From Polaromonas sp. P2-4 (GTDB taxonomy: Bacteria; Pseudomonadota; Gammaproteobacteria; Burkholderiales; Burkholderiaceae_C), in assembly GCA_024703855.1 (NCBI GenBank), contig CP087965.1:2100001-2164000 (forward strand): a DNA stretch of 64,000 nt, written 5' to 3'. The position numbers and the translations under genes are program-made. The stretch's first letter is position 1, and the number at the start of each line of letters is the position of its first letter. This document shows positions 8,842 to 18,361 of the stretch, piece by piece. Under the pieces are notes generated by a model that made no database searches, was not told the DNA's origin, and worked only from the letters and a program-made list of their open reading frames with translations.

Positions 8842-10170
8842 TCAGGACTGGGGCACTGCCAGGTCAAAGGAAAATTCGGTCCACGCGCCGAACTCGCTGG
8901 TGACCGAGAGCAGGCCCTCGTGGCGCTGGATGACTCCATAGCTCACACTCAGACCCAGACCCAGACCGGCCCCCACATCACGGGTGGTGAAGAAGGGCTC
9001 GAGCACACGGCCGATGTTCTCGGGCGCAATGCCGCAACCGTTGTCGCGTACAGCAAGCCATAAGCGTCCGCTGCGGTGTTCGCCACGCAGGGAAATTTGC
9101 GGCTGCTCGCGCGCCACGCTGAGCAAGGCCTGTGCGGCATTGCTTACCAGGTTGATCAGCACGCCGATGATGGCCGGCTCATCGCCCAGCACATGCGTGT
9201 CTTGCGGCAATGCAAGCTCCACACTCACATTCTTGAGCTCAAAACTGGTTAACCGCAGGGCTGACTGAATCGCCTTTTCGAGCAAAAATACGTGCTGGCC
9301 GTCCACGCCCGGCTTCTGGTAGGCAAAAGTTTTGAGATCGGACACGATGCTCTGAATGCGCTGCATTCCCTCGCGTGCGTCGGTCAGGCTCTCCTTGAGG
9401 TCGGCGCTTTGCCCGGCGGCCGGATCCGCCAAGGCCATGTTGATCGCCATGAGGCTGTAGTTCACCGGGTTGTTAACCTCATGCAGCAGGCCTGCCGACA
9501 AGGTGCCGAGGGCTGCCATTTTTTCGCGCTGGATCAGCTGGCCCTTGACTTCAGTGAGTGCAACATTGACCTTCTGAAGGTCGCTGTTTTTTTCGCGCAC
9601 TTCGTGTTGCAAGGAGAACAGCCGCAAACGGGCCCGTTCGTTGAACCAGGTACATACTGCGCTGGCGATTGCCGAAAACAAGAGGAAGAGCGAATGAGCC
9701 ACGACGTTCCGGATATCACTAAAGCCAGCTGGATTCCACGCACATGCGACAAGATAGATGACAACCGTCAGCAGACCAAAACTGATGCCTTCAAGAAAAC
9801 TGATCGGCAAGATGATGCCAACGGCGTATAGCGCCAGATTCAGACCGACAAAGTAGATCGAGTTGGCGCCTTCGGTCATGGCGATCATCACGCCGATCAT
9901 GATCTGCGGTAGCGCCAGCCACAGCAGGGTTAAGGGGCGAACATAAGCGCGCCCCATTGAGGTGAATAGCATTGCCAGAATCATCCCGGTCATCACAACG
10001 ACGACACCGCGGAACAATAAAAATTCAGTGAACCACTTTGGATAAGTGGTGTAGTCGAGGCCTGATCCGGCTAGCACAAGCACCATCGACGTAACGCAAC
10101 CAGCCTTGCTGTAACTCACACGGAAATCGGTCAGTTCGGCGTGGTATAGAGCGGGTGAATGTACGGTCAT
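8842..10170 (-). CDS. phcS: PhcS-type membrane sensor histidine kinase
   Basis: Intact 442-residue kinase. The N-terminal ~200 residues form about six membrane segments (for example VTSMVLVLAGSGL, VVVVMTGMILAMLF, LTLLWLALPQIMIGVMIAM, LALYAVGIILPISFL). A coiled linker, the H-box GLLHEVNNPVNYSLMAIN, the N-box LVSNAAQALL, the G1 box DNGCGI and the G2 box GAGLGLGLSVSYGVI follow. The start is placed at MTVHSPALYH, four bases after the phcB stop; the open frame continues upstream but that part overlaps the end of phcB. In Ralstonia PhcS senses the methyl ester signal made by PhcB; here that ligand is inferred from the operon. Confidence 0.85.
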   Translation of the reverse strand: MTVHSPALYHAELTDFRVSYSKAGCVTSMVLVLAGSGLDYTTYPKWFTEFLLFRGVVVVMTGMILAMLFTSMGRAYVRPLTLLWLALPQIMIGVMIAMTEGANSIYFVGLNLALYAVGIILPISFLEGISFGLLTVVIYLVACAWNPAGFSDIRNVVAHSLFLLFSAIASAVCTWFNERARLRLFSLQHEVREKNSDLQKVNVALTEVKGQLIQREKMAALGTLSAGLLHEVNNPVNYSLMAINMALADPAAGQSADLKESLTDAREGMQRIQSIVSDLKTFAYQKPGVDGQHVFLLEKAIQSALRLTSFELKNVSVELALPQDTHVLGDEPAIIGVLINLVSNAAQALLSVAREQPQISLRGEHRSGRLWLAVRDNGCGIAPENIGRVLEPFFTTRDVGAGLGLGLSVSYGVIQRHEGLLSVTSEFGAWTEFSFDLAVPQS

Positions 10171-10174
10171 GGCG

Positions 10175-11594
10175 TCAGCCTGCGTCAGCAGCTCCTGGGC
10201 CAACGCGGAACTCTGCAAAGACATTAACGCCAGTAGCGTCCGTGTATAACTGGGTAGCCATGCGCTGAGGTGGCAGCACCGACTCGAGTTGACGCTCGTC
10301 GTGTAAATCAAGTGCCATTCGAGAAGATGTTCCATGCCATTGCGCTCGGGGTTGTTCGCATGAACATTGGTCACCAGGATGTTGCAGCCCTCGCGACTGC
10401 GCAGCACGAAATACTGAATCAGTCCATGCGCAAACTTTATCCGACAGATAGTCGAACAGGCCTGCGCAATAGACAAAGTCGAACTGCTCCTGGCCCAGAA
10501 ACGGTTTCGTGGCGCACCGCGCGCTTGAGCAAATCATGTACCGACTCATGCACGAACTGCATCTGTACGGTTTTGCCACGCAAGCGAGCCAAACTTTCGA
10601 TGCAATTGCGGGTGTACGCCAGGGTCGCCTCGCTGAAATCGACTAGCGTAAAAGACAGCCGGCGCGGATCTGGGCACTCCTCAATAAAGCGCTGGATCTC
10701 CACCGCAGGCCCGCAGCCAACATTGAGGATGTTCACCTGGCGCTGCTCACGCTCGGCCAGTTCAGCCGCGCGATGCAGAAAGGCCACCAGAATATTAATG
10801 CGGTTGCGGTGCGCCTCGGCCACGGCAGCCTTGAGGAACATCGTGTTCACAACCTGGAAATAGGTGTTAGGCCCCTGCCGCGGGTCTGCCAGGATTTGAT
10901 TAACCATCTCGTAATCACCGGCGTATCCCATCGGCTTGGCAAAGGTGCGGTAAACAAACGGCGCGCGTAGCAGCAACGGATGCAGCGCAGACTGCGCGAA
11001 ATTTCGGTGTGCGACCGAGTCTTCGGCGGGAACGGCCGCAGCCTCCGCCTCGATCCAGACAAGGTAATCCTTGCCTTTTTTCATCAACGGCATTGCCAGT
11101 TCATGGAATACGTCGTCGCGGATCTTTCCGCTCGCGTCCCTCGGCAGTGCATTTGACATGTCAGCCTGGTCAGCCCAGCGCGAGGCTTCCGCCAAAAAAG
11201 CACGCATCTCGCTGACGACGACTTGATAGCTGCGACTGATACGAAAGCGGTCCTGCCAGTCGTCGACAAAACGCTGCGTCTCGTCCGCAATGCTTGACAA
11301 ATCACCTCGCACCGCGTTCAGGTCAGACCACTCATCAATCAAAACCACCGACACCACCGCCATCAGCCCGGTATTCAGCAGGCTGGTCACCACCGCCTTG
11401 CCCTTGTAAATGCTGCGTTCTCCGGACCTGATTGTGAGATCGGTGAGCACCTCACTGACCTGGATAATCGAGTACGGGTTGTAGATTTCCATCACCAGCG
11501 AGCGGCGCTGAACGTTGGTTAGCGTGCCGCGCACAGCCTCTGCCTGGCTGTTGCGAAACGTGATGACGGGATCTATGGGGCGGATTGGATGCAC
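10175..11594 (-). CDS. phcB: PhcB-type SAM methyltransferase for a 3-hydroxy fatty acid methyl ester signal (frameshifted)
   Basis: First gene of the phc-type operon. The C-terminal ~250 residues are a class I SAM-dependent methyltransferase: NILNVGCGPAVEIQRFIEE (SAM loop), FTLVDFSEATLAYTRN, FDFVYCAGLFDYLSDK and LVTNVHANNPERNGMEHLLE. This matches the family annotated as extracellular factor 3-hydroxypalmitate methyl ester synthesis. The N-terminal ~110 residues resemble a PilZ-like beta domain. Frame changes are needed near 10510, 10450 and 10290, with the true C-terminus DERQLESVLPPQRMATQLYT. The start is uncertain: GTG at 11594 after GAGGA, or TTG at 11612. The product esterifies a 3-hydroxy fatty acid in Ralstonia; chain length here is unknown. 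Confidence 0.8.
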
Positions 11595-11809
11595 GGTGTC
11601 AGGCGTCCTCAATCAAGGCGGTGAAAGGCCGGAGCGTAAGCAAGGGTAATTTGTTACACAGCGGTGATTGTGTGACATTGAAGCCCGAACCACAACCTCT
11701 TTTCGCGCGAACGCAAGGCAACCACCGACCATTTACAACGGGGACTATGGCTCTGGCGTATGCTTGGGGATCCATCCTGAAACGCAGCTCAGACAAGGGA
11801 AAAATTCGT

Positions 11810-12757
11810 ATGAATCCACCGAGCCACTGGTTCGACGGCTTTGAATCGCGCAGTTTCGAGGTCAACGGCGCATCCATCCACGCGCGGTTTTCAAAGACCA
11901 CGCCCGGTGAAGTCAACCGCCCTGCTCTTTTGCTGCTGCACGGTTTTCCGCAGTCGCATGTGATGTGGCACCGCGTGGCTGCAGCAGCTCGGGGCCTACT
12001 ACTTTCTGGTCATGCCCGACCTGCGCGGCTATGGGGACTCGTCCAAAACGCCCGGTCTGCCCGACCACAGCAATTACAGCAAGCGCAACATGGCCCACGA
12101 CATGGTGGCCGTGATGGCCGCTTTGGGTGTGGACGATTTTTTTCCTCTGCGGTCACGACCGCGGCGGGCGCGTCGCGCACCGGCTGGCGCTGGACTATGC
12201 AGCCCGCGTCAAGAAGCTCTGCGTCATCGACATTGCCCCCACGCTGGACATGTACGAGGGCCGCAGCATGACCGGAACCCTACATGGCATTCGCCAAGGC
12301 CTACTACCACTGGTTTCACATGCTGCAGCCCGCGCCACTGCCCGAGATCATGATGGGCGCCAACCACCTGGAAACCGCCAGAGCTTATCTGCACGCCAAG
12401 CTGGGCGGCTGGGGCGGCACGGGGCTGAACTACATCGAGCCCCAGGCGCTTGACGAATACGAACGGGCCTTCTGCAACGCCGAAGCACTGCACACGGCCT
12501 GCGAGGACTACCGCGCCAGTGCCGGCATAGACCTGGAACAGGATCGCGAAAGCCGCGCGCAAGGCCTCAGGGTGGCGTGCGACATGCTGGTGCTCTGGGG
12601 CGAGCGCGGCGTCGTCAACCAGCTCTTCGACCCCATGGCACTGTGGCAGGACCAGTGCAGCGGCCTGGTGACCGGACACGGCATTGCCGCGGGTCACTTC
12701 ATTCCGGAAGAGCAGCCCGAGCTGACGGCGCAGGCACTGCAGCAATTTTTCATTTGA
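11810..12757 (+). CDS. Haloacetate dehalogenase-like alpha/beta hydrolase (frameshifted)
   Basis: Alpha/beta hydrolase closest by motif to fluoroacetate/haloacetate dehalogenases (DehH1 type), which displace halide from haloacetates to give glycolate. Seen in order: LLLHGFPQSHVMWHRVA (oxyanion side), FLVMPDLRGYGDSSKTPG, the nucleophile motif CGHDRGGRVAHRLALDYA with Asp in the HDRGGR context typical of these dehalogenases (epoxide hydrolases usually have HDWGG), FAKAYYHWFHMLQPAPLPE, and the late VLWGERG. Catalytic His is expected in the GHFIPEEQPE segment. Frame slips near 11985, 12145 and 12285. It is divergent from phcB across about 200 bp. A second, unrelated dehalogenase lies at 51.6 kb. 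Confidence 0.8.
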
Positions 12758-12781
12758 ATTGAAATTCAAACTGGATTGAAT

Positions 12782-13252
12782 ATGTCCCACTACACCGCAG
12801 AAGTTTTATGGCTACGCAACGAGGGAGATTTTTCAGGTAACCGCTACAGCCGCAAGCATCTGCTGCGTTTTGACGGCGGCCTGGAAGTGCCGGGCTCCTC
12901 GTCACCGCAGGTGGTGCCGGTGCCCCTGTCCGACGCGTCTGCGCTGGACCCCGAGGAGGCTTTTGTGGCCTCGCTGTCGAGCTGCCACATGCTTTGGTTT
13001 CTGTCGATTGCCGCCAAACGCAAATTTTGCGTAGATCGCTACTTCGATGCGGCGACCGGTCTGATGGACAAGAACCCAGATGGGAAAATGGCCATGACCG
13101 TTGTCACGCTGCGGCCCGATGTAACGTTTTCGGGTGAACGCCAGCCCACGCGCGAAGAACTCGACAAGCTGCACCATGAGGCGCATGAGGCCTGCTTTAT
13201 TGCCAATTCGGTCAAGACCGAGGTGCGTTGTGAGCCGGTTTACGCGGCTTGA
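12782..13252 (+). CDS. OsmC-family peroxiredoxin-like protein
   Basis: OsmC/Ohr-fold thiol protein of 156 residues that reduces organic hydroperoxides or acts on related electrophiles in the cytoplasm. The two redox Cys are visible: the first in SLSSCHMLWFLSIAA (about residue 68) and the second in HEACFIANSVKTEV (about 143). The start is ATG at 12782 (MSHYTAEVLW); an in-frame TTG six bases earlier is less likely. It follows the dehalogenase-like gene by 24 bases on the same strand and may share its transcript. Confidence 0.9.
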   Translation: MSHYTAEVLWLRNEGDFSGNRYSRKHLLRFDGGLEVPGSSSPQVVPVPLSDASALDPEEAFVASLSSCHMLWFLSIAAKRKFCVDRYFDAATGLMDKNPDGKMAMTVVTLRPDVTFSGERQPTREELDKLHHEAHEACFIANSVKTEVRCEPVYAA

Positions 13253-13321
13253 CCTGCGCAAGTGTCATATCTGATTTAGCCGCGTTGCCCTTCACGACCA
13301 GGCCGGGGGAGCCCGGCGGCT

Positions 13322-13830
13322 CGTCACTTTATTTTGCTTCGCCAAAATAAAGTAACCAAACAAAAGGCGACCCTGCTGTCTGCGACCCTTCGCTGCGCTA
13401 CGGGCACCTTGCGGTGCTCGGTCCAGCCGGGGTCTCGCTCAAACTCGCCTGCGGCTCAGACAATCGTGAGCCCTGATCCGTCTGGACCTCCGCTCCTCGG
13501 CGCAGCCAGAAGGGGGTGGGGAAAACAAATACCAACAGCCAAATTCCGCAGAACGCGCTTTGCGCGTTCTGCTCCCCTGATTCCGATTCCGATTTCTTTC
13601 TTCCAACCCGTTCTGGCTGGGCCTGTGCTCGCGAGAAAAGCGGGATCAGGGCCGCGCTGTTTGAGCCGCAGGCGAGTTTCGCGGACCCCCCTTTTCTCGC
13701 GCGGCACAGGTTGCCTGTAGCGCAGCGTAGGGACCCAGACTGCGGGTCGCCTTTCTTTTGGGTACTTTTCTTTGGCGAAGCAAAGAACAAGTGCCTCGCC
13801 TGCCGGGGCGAGACCCGGCCTGCTCGTTAA
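13322..13830. repeat. ~500 bp interspersed element with imperfect inverted ends
   Basis: The 765-base stretch 13257-14021 holds no convincing gene. Its core has complementary ends: TTTGCTTCGCCAAA..AAGTAACC..AAAAGGCGACCC at about 13333-13375 pairs with the reverse of GGGTCGCCTTTCTTTTGGGT..TTTGGCGAAGCAAA at 13743-13785. CTTCGCTGCGCTACGGGCA pairs further in with the reverse of TGCCTGTAGCGCAGCGTAGG. The layout resembles a multicopy intergenic element seen in Comamonadaceae and Xanthomonadaceae, from memory and not checked. Many short frames here are products of its GC-rich symmetry. Confidence 0.6.
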
Positions 13831-14021
13831 GTAGATAGCGCTCAAATCAAAGAAGACCTCAACAGGTTCCTGCGGTAATAATGACCGCGATATCCCCTTC
13901 CAGGTAAGTTGATGAAAAGTTTGACCTCTCCATCGTGGCACTTTGATGCCGTAAACCGCAACCCTCACGAGGCGCGGCTCGCTTGGGACGGGGAAGTTCC
14001 TTTCATTCGTTAGCGATCACC

Positions 14022-14849
14022 ATGCATTACAGCGCCGACTACTCCACGCTGCTTGATCTCTTCATTCGGCTGGTTCAGTCGCAAGCTGGAAAGAGGATTG
14101 AATCCGGTGAGGCGTGGAGGAATGACGCGCAAACGCTTTCTGTGAAATTGTTCAGACATCTCGTGTCAATACAGACGCTAGCCACAGGCGCCACCGTTGA
14201 ACAGAACCATGTTCCAACCGTTTTCTTTGTAGACCACGCATCGGTCAAAGTCGTTGCGCGGGCAGCGCTGGAAACGTATCTCGTCATTTTTTATCTGTAC
14301 GGGGACGCCGACCGTGCACTGTCCGAGTTCAGGCACAAGACTTGGCACCTCGGCGGGCTGGTTGATCGTCAGCAATTTCACACGTCAACCGATGAACACC
14401 GCGAAATCTTAGTCAGAGAGAAGCAAGCAATCGACAGGCTTAAATCTGAAATTGAGGCCGAGCCTCAATTTCAGACGTACACGCCCAAACAGCGCGCAAA
14501 GCTACTCGAAGGCGACTGGCGAGTAGGCAATGGGTGGTCGGATCTCGGCGTACAAGCAGGCTTCCACGAAAAGTACTTCAAAAACATCTACGGCTATCTC
14601 TGTGGCTACTCTCACTCCAGCTACCTCAGCGCACTGCAAGTCGGCCAAGCACAGTCAATCGAAAAACAGCAGATGCTTACGAAGTCCATTCTGGGTATTG
14701 GCGTTGTCATCATGGCTCACTTCGCCTTCAGCTACACCGACGCGTTCAACTCTGCTGGCGAAGTCCTATCAGCCAACGCAGAGGCAAAGCGGATCGCAGA
14801 GAAATGGCGCTTTGGTCCCGAAGACATGGCTGCGATATATGACCGCTAG
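14022..14849 (+). CDS. Hypothetical protein, DUF5677-like
   Basis: A 275-residue, helix-rich soluble protein of lower GC than its surroundings. The pattern VFFVDHASVKVVARAALETY, FYLYGDADRALSEFRHKTW and YLCGYSHSSYLSALQ, with a conserved acidic/His-containing core, resembles DUF5677 and related proteins found in accessory regions; function is unknown. The start is ATG at 14022 (MHYSADYSTLLDLF). It lies directly after the large inverted-repeat element and has no obvious partner, so it may be recently acquired. Identification at family level is tentative. Confidence 0.65.
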   Translation: MHYSADYSTLLDLFIRLVQSQAGKRIESGEAWRNDAQTLSVKLFRHLVSIQTLATGATVEQNHVPTVFFVDHASVKVVARAALETYLVIFYLYGDADRALSEFRHKTWHLGGLVDRQQFHTSTDEHREILVREKQAIDRLKSEIEAEPQFQTYTPKQRAKLLEGDWRVGNGWSDLGVQAGFHEKYFKNIYGYLCGYSHSSYLSALQVGQAQSIEKQQMLTKSILGIGVVIMAHFAFSYTDAFNSAGEVLSANAEAKRIAEKWRFGPEDMAAIYDR

Positions 14850-14918
14850 CCCTTTAGATACGGGCGCCAGTTACTACAAAATCAGAAGCAGTCAAGCCTG
14901 ATTTTCAGGCCCTGTGCC

Positions 14919-15743
14919 TCACCCCGCCCCATGACACTTCTTATATTTCTTGCCGCTGCCGCAGTAGCAAAGATCATTGCGGCCGGGCGTGGCCTCCTTG
15001 CGCACCGTCTCCACGCGCGGCCCAATGGTTTTCCACAATTCACGCAGGTCATACACCGCCCAGATCGCCTCGCCAAAGGCATTGAGCCGGGCAATGCTGG
15101 TGCTGGGTGCGCCGTCTTCGCTCAGGGGTGATACTTCCGGCGCGGCTTCGTCGTCTTCCGTCATGGCGACCACGGCCTGCAGCGCGCCGTCCAGCCATTT
15201 GGCAGCGTCCTTGTCGCGCGGTGCCGCCCATTCTTCAGGCCAGCTTTCCACGGCAAACATAAAACCCAGCGCCCAGACCTGGGCGAAGGCGGGCAGGTCT
15301 TCGCCCTTGAAGGCCGCCTGCTCCTCAGGCGACATGTCGGCCACGGCGCCACGAACGTCCATTACCTCCGGGTGGTAACAGTTGTCGTCTTCCAGCGAGT
15401 CCACTTCGGAATCCAGCGCCGTGGCCACTTCGTTCCAGCGCTGCATCCAGAGCGCGATGAAGCGCTCACGTTGTGCCTCGCTGGCAAACGAGCCGCTTTC
15501 AGCATCGGGCGCTTCGCCTTCGGCTGGCGTGGCCAGCAGCACCGGCAGGTATTCAGAAGCAGGGATGGGGCGGCGCGAACACAGCACGGCGGCCATAAAG
15601 CCTTCACAAAACTCCCACTGCGGCGTTTCGTCATGGCGGGTGCGCAAGTCGTCAAGGATGGTGTCGAGCTCGTCAAAAGCTTCGCTGTCCAGCCAAGTGG
15701 TATCAGGCGCTCCGGAAGCGCTTGCGGGAGAGGATGGCGTCAT
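14919..15743 (-). CDS. UPF0149/YecA-like protein with C-terminal SEC-C zinc motif
   Basis: A 274-residue acidic protein. Residues about 20-190 match the UPF0149 (YgfB/YecA) helical fold, with WLDSEAFDELDTILDDLR near the start and the conserved QWEFCEGFMAAVLC and WALGFMFAVE patches. The C-terminus is a SEC-C zinc-binding motif, RNDLCYCGSGKKYKKCHG, as found at the end of SecA and of YecA proteins. The role is unknown; SEC-C tails often contact ribosomes or SecB. It is a single gene, with thiolase downstream on the same strand's upstream side and no operon evident. Confidence 0.85.
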   Translation of the reverse strand: MTPSSPASASGAPDTTWLDSEAFDELDTILDDLRTRHDETPQWEFCEGFMAAVLCSRRPIPASEYLPVLLATPAEGEAPDAESGSFASEAQRERFIALWMQRWNEVATALDSEVDSLEDDNCYHPEVMDVRGAVADMSPEEQAAFKGEDLPAFAQVWALGFMFAVESWPEEWAAPRDKDAAKWLDGALQAVVAMTEDDEAAPEVSPLSEDGAPSTSIARLNAFGEAIWAVYDLRELWKTIGPRVETVRKEATPGRNDLCYCGSGKKYKKCHGAG

Positions 15744-15818
15744 ATCAATACAGTCCTGAGCCTCACAGGAAGCTCTTATGAGGCAAAGTGTAGCTGCCCC
15801 TTGCTGGCTCTTTTCAGC

Positions 15819-17001
15819 TCACATGCGTTCAAAAATCGCCGCAATGCCCTGGCCGCCGCCTATGCACATCGTTACCAGCGCGTAGCGGCCACCGATGCGC
15901 TGCAGCTCGTACAGGGCTTTCACCGTGATCAGCGCGCCGGTGGCGCCAATCGGGTGGCCCAGCGAGATGCCCGAACCGTTGGGGTTGACCTTGGCCGGGT
16001 CCAGCCCCAGGTCACGCGTCACGGCGCAGGCCTGGGCGGCAAAGGCTTCGTTGGCCTCGATCACGTCCAGGTCATTGACCGTGAGGCCGGCTTTTGCAGT
16101 GCCAGCTTGGTAGCGGGCACCGGGCCGATGCCCATGTACTTGGGGTCCACGCCGGCGTGGGCGTAGGCTACCAAGCGGGCCAGCGGCTTGGCGCCGCGGG
16201 CCTTGGCGGTGCCGGCTTCCATCAGCACCACGGCGGCGGCGGCGTCGTTGATGCCGGAGGCATTGCCGGCGGTGACCGTGCCGTTTTCCTTGACGAACAC
16301 GGGCTTGAGCTTGGCCATGTCGGCCAAGGTGCAGTTGGGGCGGAAATGCTCGTCGGTGGCGTAGGCCACCTCGCCTTTTTGCTTTTCAGCATGACGGGGA
16401 CGATCTGCTCCTTGAAATAACCGGCCTCGGTGGCGCGCTGGGCGCGGTTGTGGCTTTCGACGGCAATCGCGTCCTGCTCTTCGCGGCTGATGCCCCACTT
16501 GGCCGCGATGTTCTCGGCGGTCACGCCCATGTGAATGTTCTGGAAGGGGTCGTGCAGCGCACCCACCACCATGTCGACCATCTTGCTGTCACCCATGCGG
16601 GCACCCCAGCGGGCGGACAGGCTGGCGTAGGGGCCACGGCTCATGTTCTCGGCGCCGCCGCCTATGGCGATGTCGGCGTCGCCCAGCAAAATCGACTGGC
16701 TGGCCGACACAATGGCCTGCAGGCCCGAGCCGCAGAGCCGGTTGACGTTGAACGCCGGCGTACCCTCCCCACAGCCGCCGTTGATGGCCGCCACGCGCGA
16801 CAGGTACATGTCCTTCGGCTCGGTGTTGACCACATGGCCAAACACCACATGGCCGACGTCGGCACCGTCCACACCGGCCCGCGCCAGCGACTCGCGCACG
16901 ACTTGCGCGGCCAGTTCGGTAGGGGGCGTGTCCTTCAGGCTGCCGCCATAGGTACCAATGGCGGTGCGCACACCGCTGACTACAACAACTTCACGGCTCA
17001 T
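15819..17001 (-). CDS. Acetyl-CoA C-acetyltransferase (thiolase, frameshifted)
   Basis: Thiolase II that condenses two acetyl-CoA to acetoacetyl-CoA, or cleaves 3-ketoacyl-CoA. The start at MSREVVVVSGVRTAIG has an AGGAGC ribosome site. Motifs: NVNRLCGSGLQAIVSASQS with the nucleophilic Cys (about residue 88), GGAENMSRGPY, and the C-terminal IEANEAFAAQA, NPNGSGISLGHPIGATGA (catalytic His) and CIGGGQGIAAIFE (catalytic Cys). Frame slips near 16395 and 16100 split it; repaired length of about 393 residues is normal. It could serve polyhydroxybutyrate synthesis or degradation; neighbours do not decide. Confidence 0.92.
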
Positions 17002-17108
17002 GGTTTGCTCCTGATGGTTTGGAATGAAATTACGGGAAGGGTCCACTTAGGATACAGCTGGTTGACACGCAATGCCAGCCAAGCCGGGGCCACACCACTT
17101 GCTATCAA

Positions 17109-17415
17109 TTACATAGCTATCCGTGCCCGTACGCCGAGGGCGAGCAGCCGTTTTGCCATTGAAGTCATACCCCAGTCCTTACCGAGCAGCAAGGCCTGGT
17201 GGGCAACGGCCAGATCAATGAATTTCTGGTCGTCGGCGTCCGCTGCAGGTGAGGCTGGCTTTGGGGGCCACTTCCACCAGACGGGCATGGCGGCCAAAGG
17301 CGGCGAGCACATCGTCGGCGCTTAACTGGTAGAAATCCAGGCGCGGAATGATTTGCGGGTAGGCCAGCACGCGGGCCAGCTCGTCGCGCATGGGTTGGGT
17401 GGCACCAGTCAAGAT
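17109..17415 (-). pseudogene. Truncated PIN-domain gene, relic of a duplication
   Basis: It matches the C-terminal two thirds of the complete PIN gene at 18895-19293 (QPMRDELARVLAYPQI, PRLDFYQLSADDVLAAF and DDQKFIDLAVAHQALLLGKD), but the N-terminal strand with the first catalytic Asp (VLDTNIVLDV in the intact copy) is absent. Similarity ends at about 17415. One extra base near 17235 also breaks the frame. Both PIN copies end in a piece of the ~50 bp interspersed repeat. The toxin-antitoxin promoter starts about 20 bases beyond the truncation. Confidence 0.75.
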
Positions 17416-17432
17416 AGTCTGCATCAAGCCGC

Positions 17433-17461
17433 TTGACGCGTACGGACTTTGTACGGAAAAT
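17433..17461 (+). promoter_or_regulatory. Candidate promoter/operator of the toxin-antitoxin pair
   Basis: TTGACG at 17433-17438 and GAAAAT at 17456-17461 are separated by 17 bases. The spacer holds two direct GTACGG repeats (17440-17445 and 17451-17456), a plausible binding site for the ribbon-helix-helix antitoxin. The antitoxin ATG follows at 17488. Confidence 0.45.
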
Positions 17462-17487
17462 AGATCGAATTCACTTTTAATAAGTCC

Positions 17488-17766
17488 ATGCCAATGAACG
17501 CATCCACCCCCGCCGAGCGTATTGAAATCCGCGCCACAGCAGAGCTCAAAGCCAGTCTGGAGAAAGCAGCCCAGTTGCAGGACCAGTCGCTCAGCGCTTT
17601 TGTCTTGAACGCGTCACGTGATGCGGCCACGCGCGTGCTGGGTGATCAAACGCGATTCCTGCTGACCGAGCCCCAAATGAAGGCCCTCAACCAGGCGCTG
17701 GACGCCCCGGCGCGTGAGCTGCCCGGACTCAAACGACTGTTCGCCAAGCCCAGCGTATTTGCCTGA
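17488..17766 (+). CDS. DUF1778 antitoxin (TacA-like)
   Basis: A 92-residue ribbon-helix-helix protein: RIEIRATAELKASLEKAAQ (strand and first helix) and SLSAFVLNASRDAATRVL (second helix), then a flexible C-terminus (KALNQALDAPARELPGLKRL) that in TacA-type proteins binds and blocks the acetyltransferase. It is expected to repress its own promoter together with the toxin. The stop codon and toxin start share one base (TGATG). Either Met 1 or Met 3 could be the start. Confidence 0.9.
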   Translation: MPMNASTPAERIEIRATAELKASLEKAAQLQDQSLSAFVLNASRDAATRVLGDQTRFLLTEPQMKALNQALDAPARELPGLKRLFAKPSVFA

Positions 17767-18287
17767 TGGCCGAACCGTCTGAGCAAGCGCTGGTCTTCGG
17801 CCAGCCCGTGCCTCTTGACTCAAGCCACGATACCCACGCTTTTGATTGCGGCGCAGCAGCGCTCAACCAGTTTTTGCAGCGCTACGCACTGGCCAACCAG
17901 GCCAACGGCAGCGCCCGCACGTTTGTCACCCTGGCACAAGGGCAAGTGTTTGGCTACTACAGCCTGGCGGCAGCATCGGTTGAACATGCGGCCGTGCCTC
18001 AGCGCGTGAGCAAGGGCTTGGCCCGCCACCCCATTCCCATGCTGCTGCTGGCGCGGCTGGCCGTGGATGTGCGTGCGCAAGGGCGAGGGGTGGGGCGCAG
18101 CCTGTTGCAGAGCGCACTTTTGAAATACCTACAGGCTTGCGAGGTGATTGGTTGCCGCGCGCTCATGGTGCATGCCAAGGATGACGCCGCGATGCGCTTT
18201 TACCAAGGCTATGGCTTCGAGCCGTCGCCTGTGGATGCATTCCACCTGTATTTGCTGACCAAGGACATTCGTAAGACGCTTGACTGA
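17766..18287 (+). CDS. GNAT-family toxin (TacT-like aminoacyl-tRNA acetyltransferase)
   Basis: A 173-residue GNAT protein in the arrangement typical of type II DUF1778/GNAT modules. Such toxins acetylate the amino group of charged tRNAs and stop translation. Motifs: DCGAAALNQFLQRYALANQ near the N-terminus, FGYYSLAAASVEH, the acetyl-CoA loop RLAVDVRAQGRGVGRSLLQ (Q/R-x-x-G-x-G), and HAKDDAAMRFYQGYGFEPSP with the catalytic-region Tyr. The toxin is intact in every motif I can check. Confidence 0.9.
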   Translation: MAEPSEQALVFGQPVPLDSSHDTHAFDCGAAALNQFLQRYALANQANGSARTFVTLAQGQVFGYYSLAAASVEHAAVPQRVSKGLARHPIPMLLLARLAVDVRAQGRGVGRSLLQSALLKYLQACEVIGCRALMVHAKDDAAMRFYQGYGFEPSPVDAFHLYLLTKDIRKTLD

Positions 18288-18361
18288 ATCGGGCAACGGT
18301 CAGCTTAGGAAAAATCGGAATCTACCCCCATTACATTACCGACTACTCAAAAGAAGGGTCC

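Noticed and set aside
8842..10476. A 544-residue version of the PhcS kinase
   Set aside because: The extra N-terminal residues are the frameshifted end of PhcB (LVTNVHANNPERNGMEHLLE); the kinase start is near 10170.
13334..13968. Several 100-170-codon frames in the intergenic repeat
   Set aside because: They overlap on both strands, follow the symmetry of the repeat, and show no protein family features.
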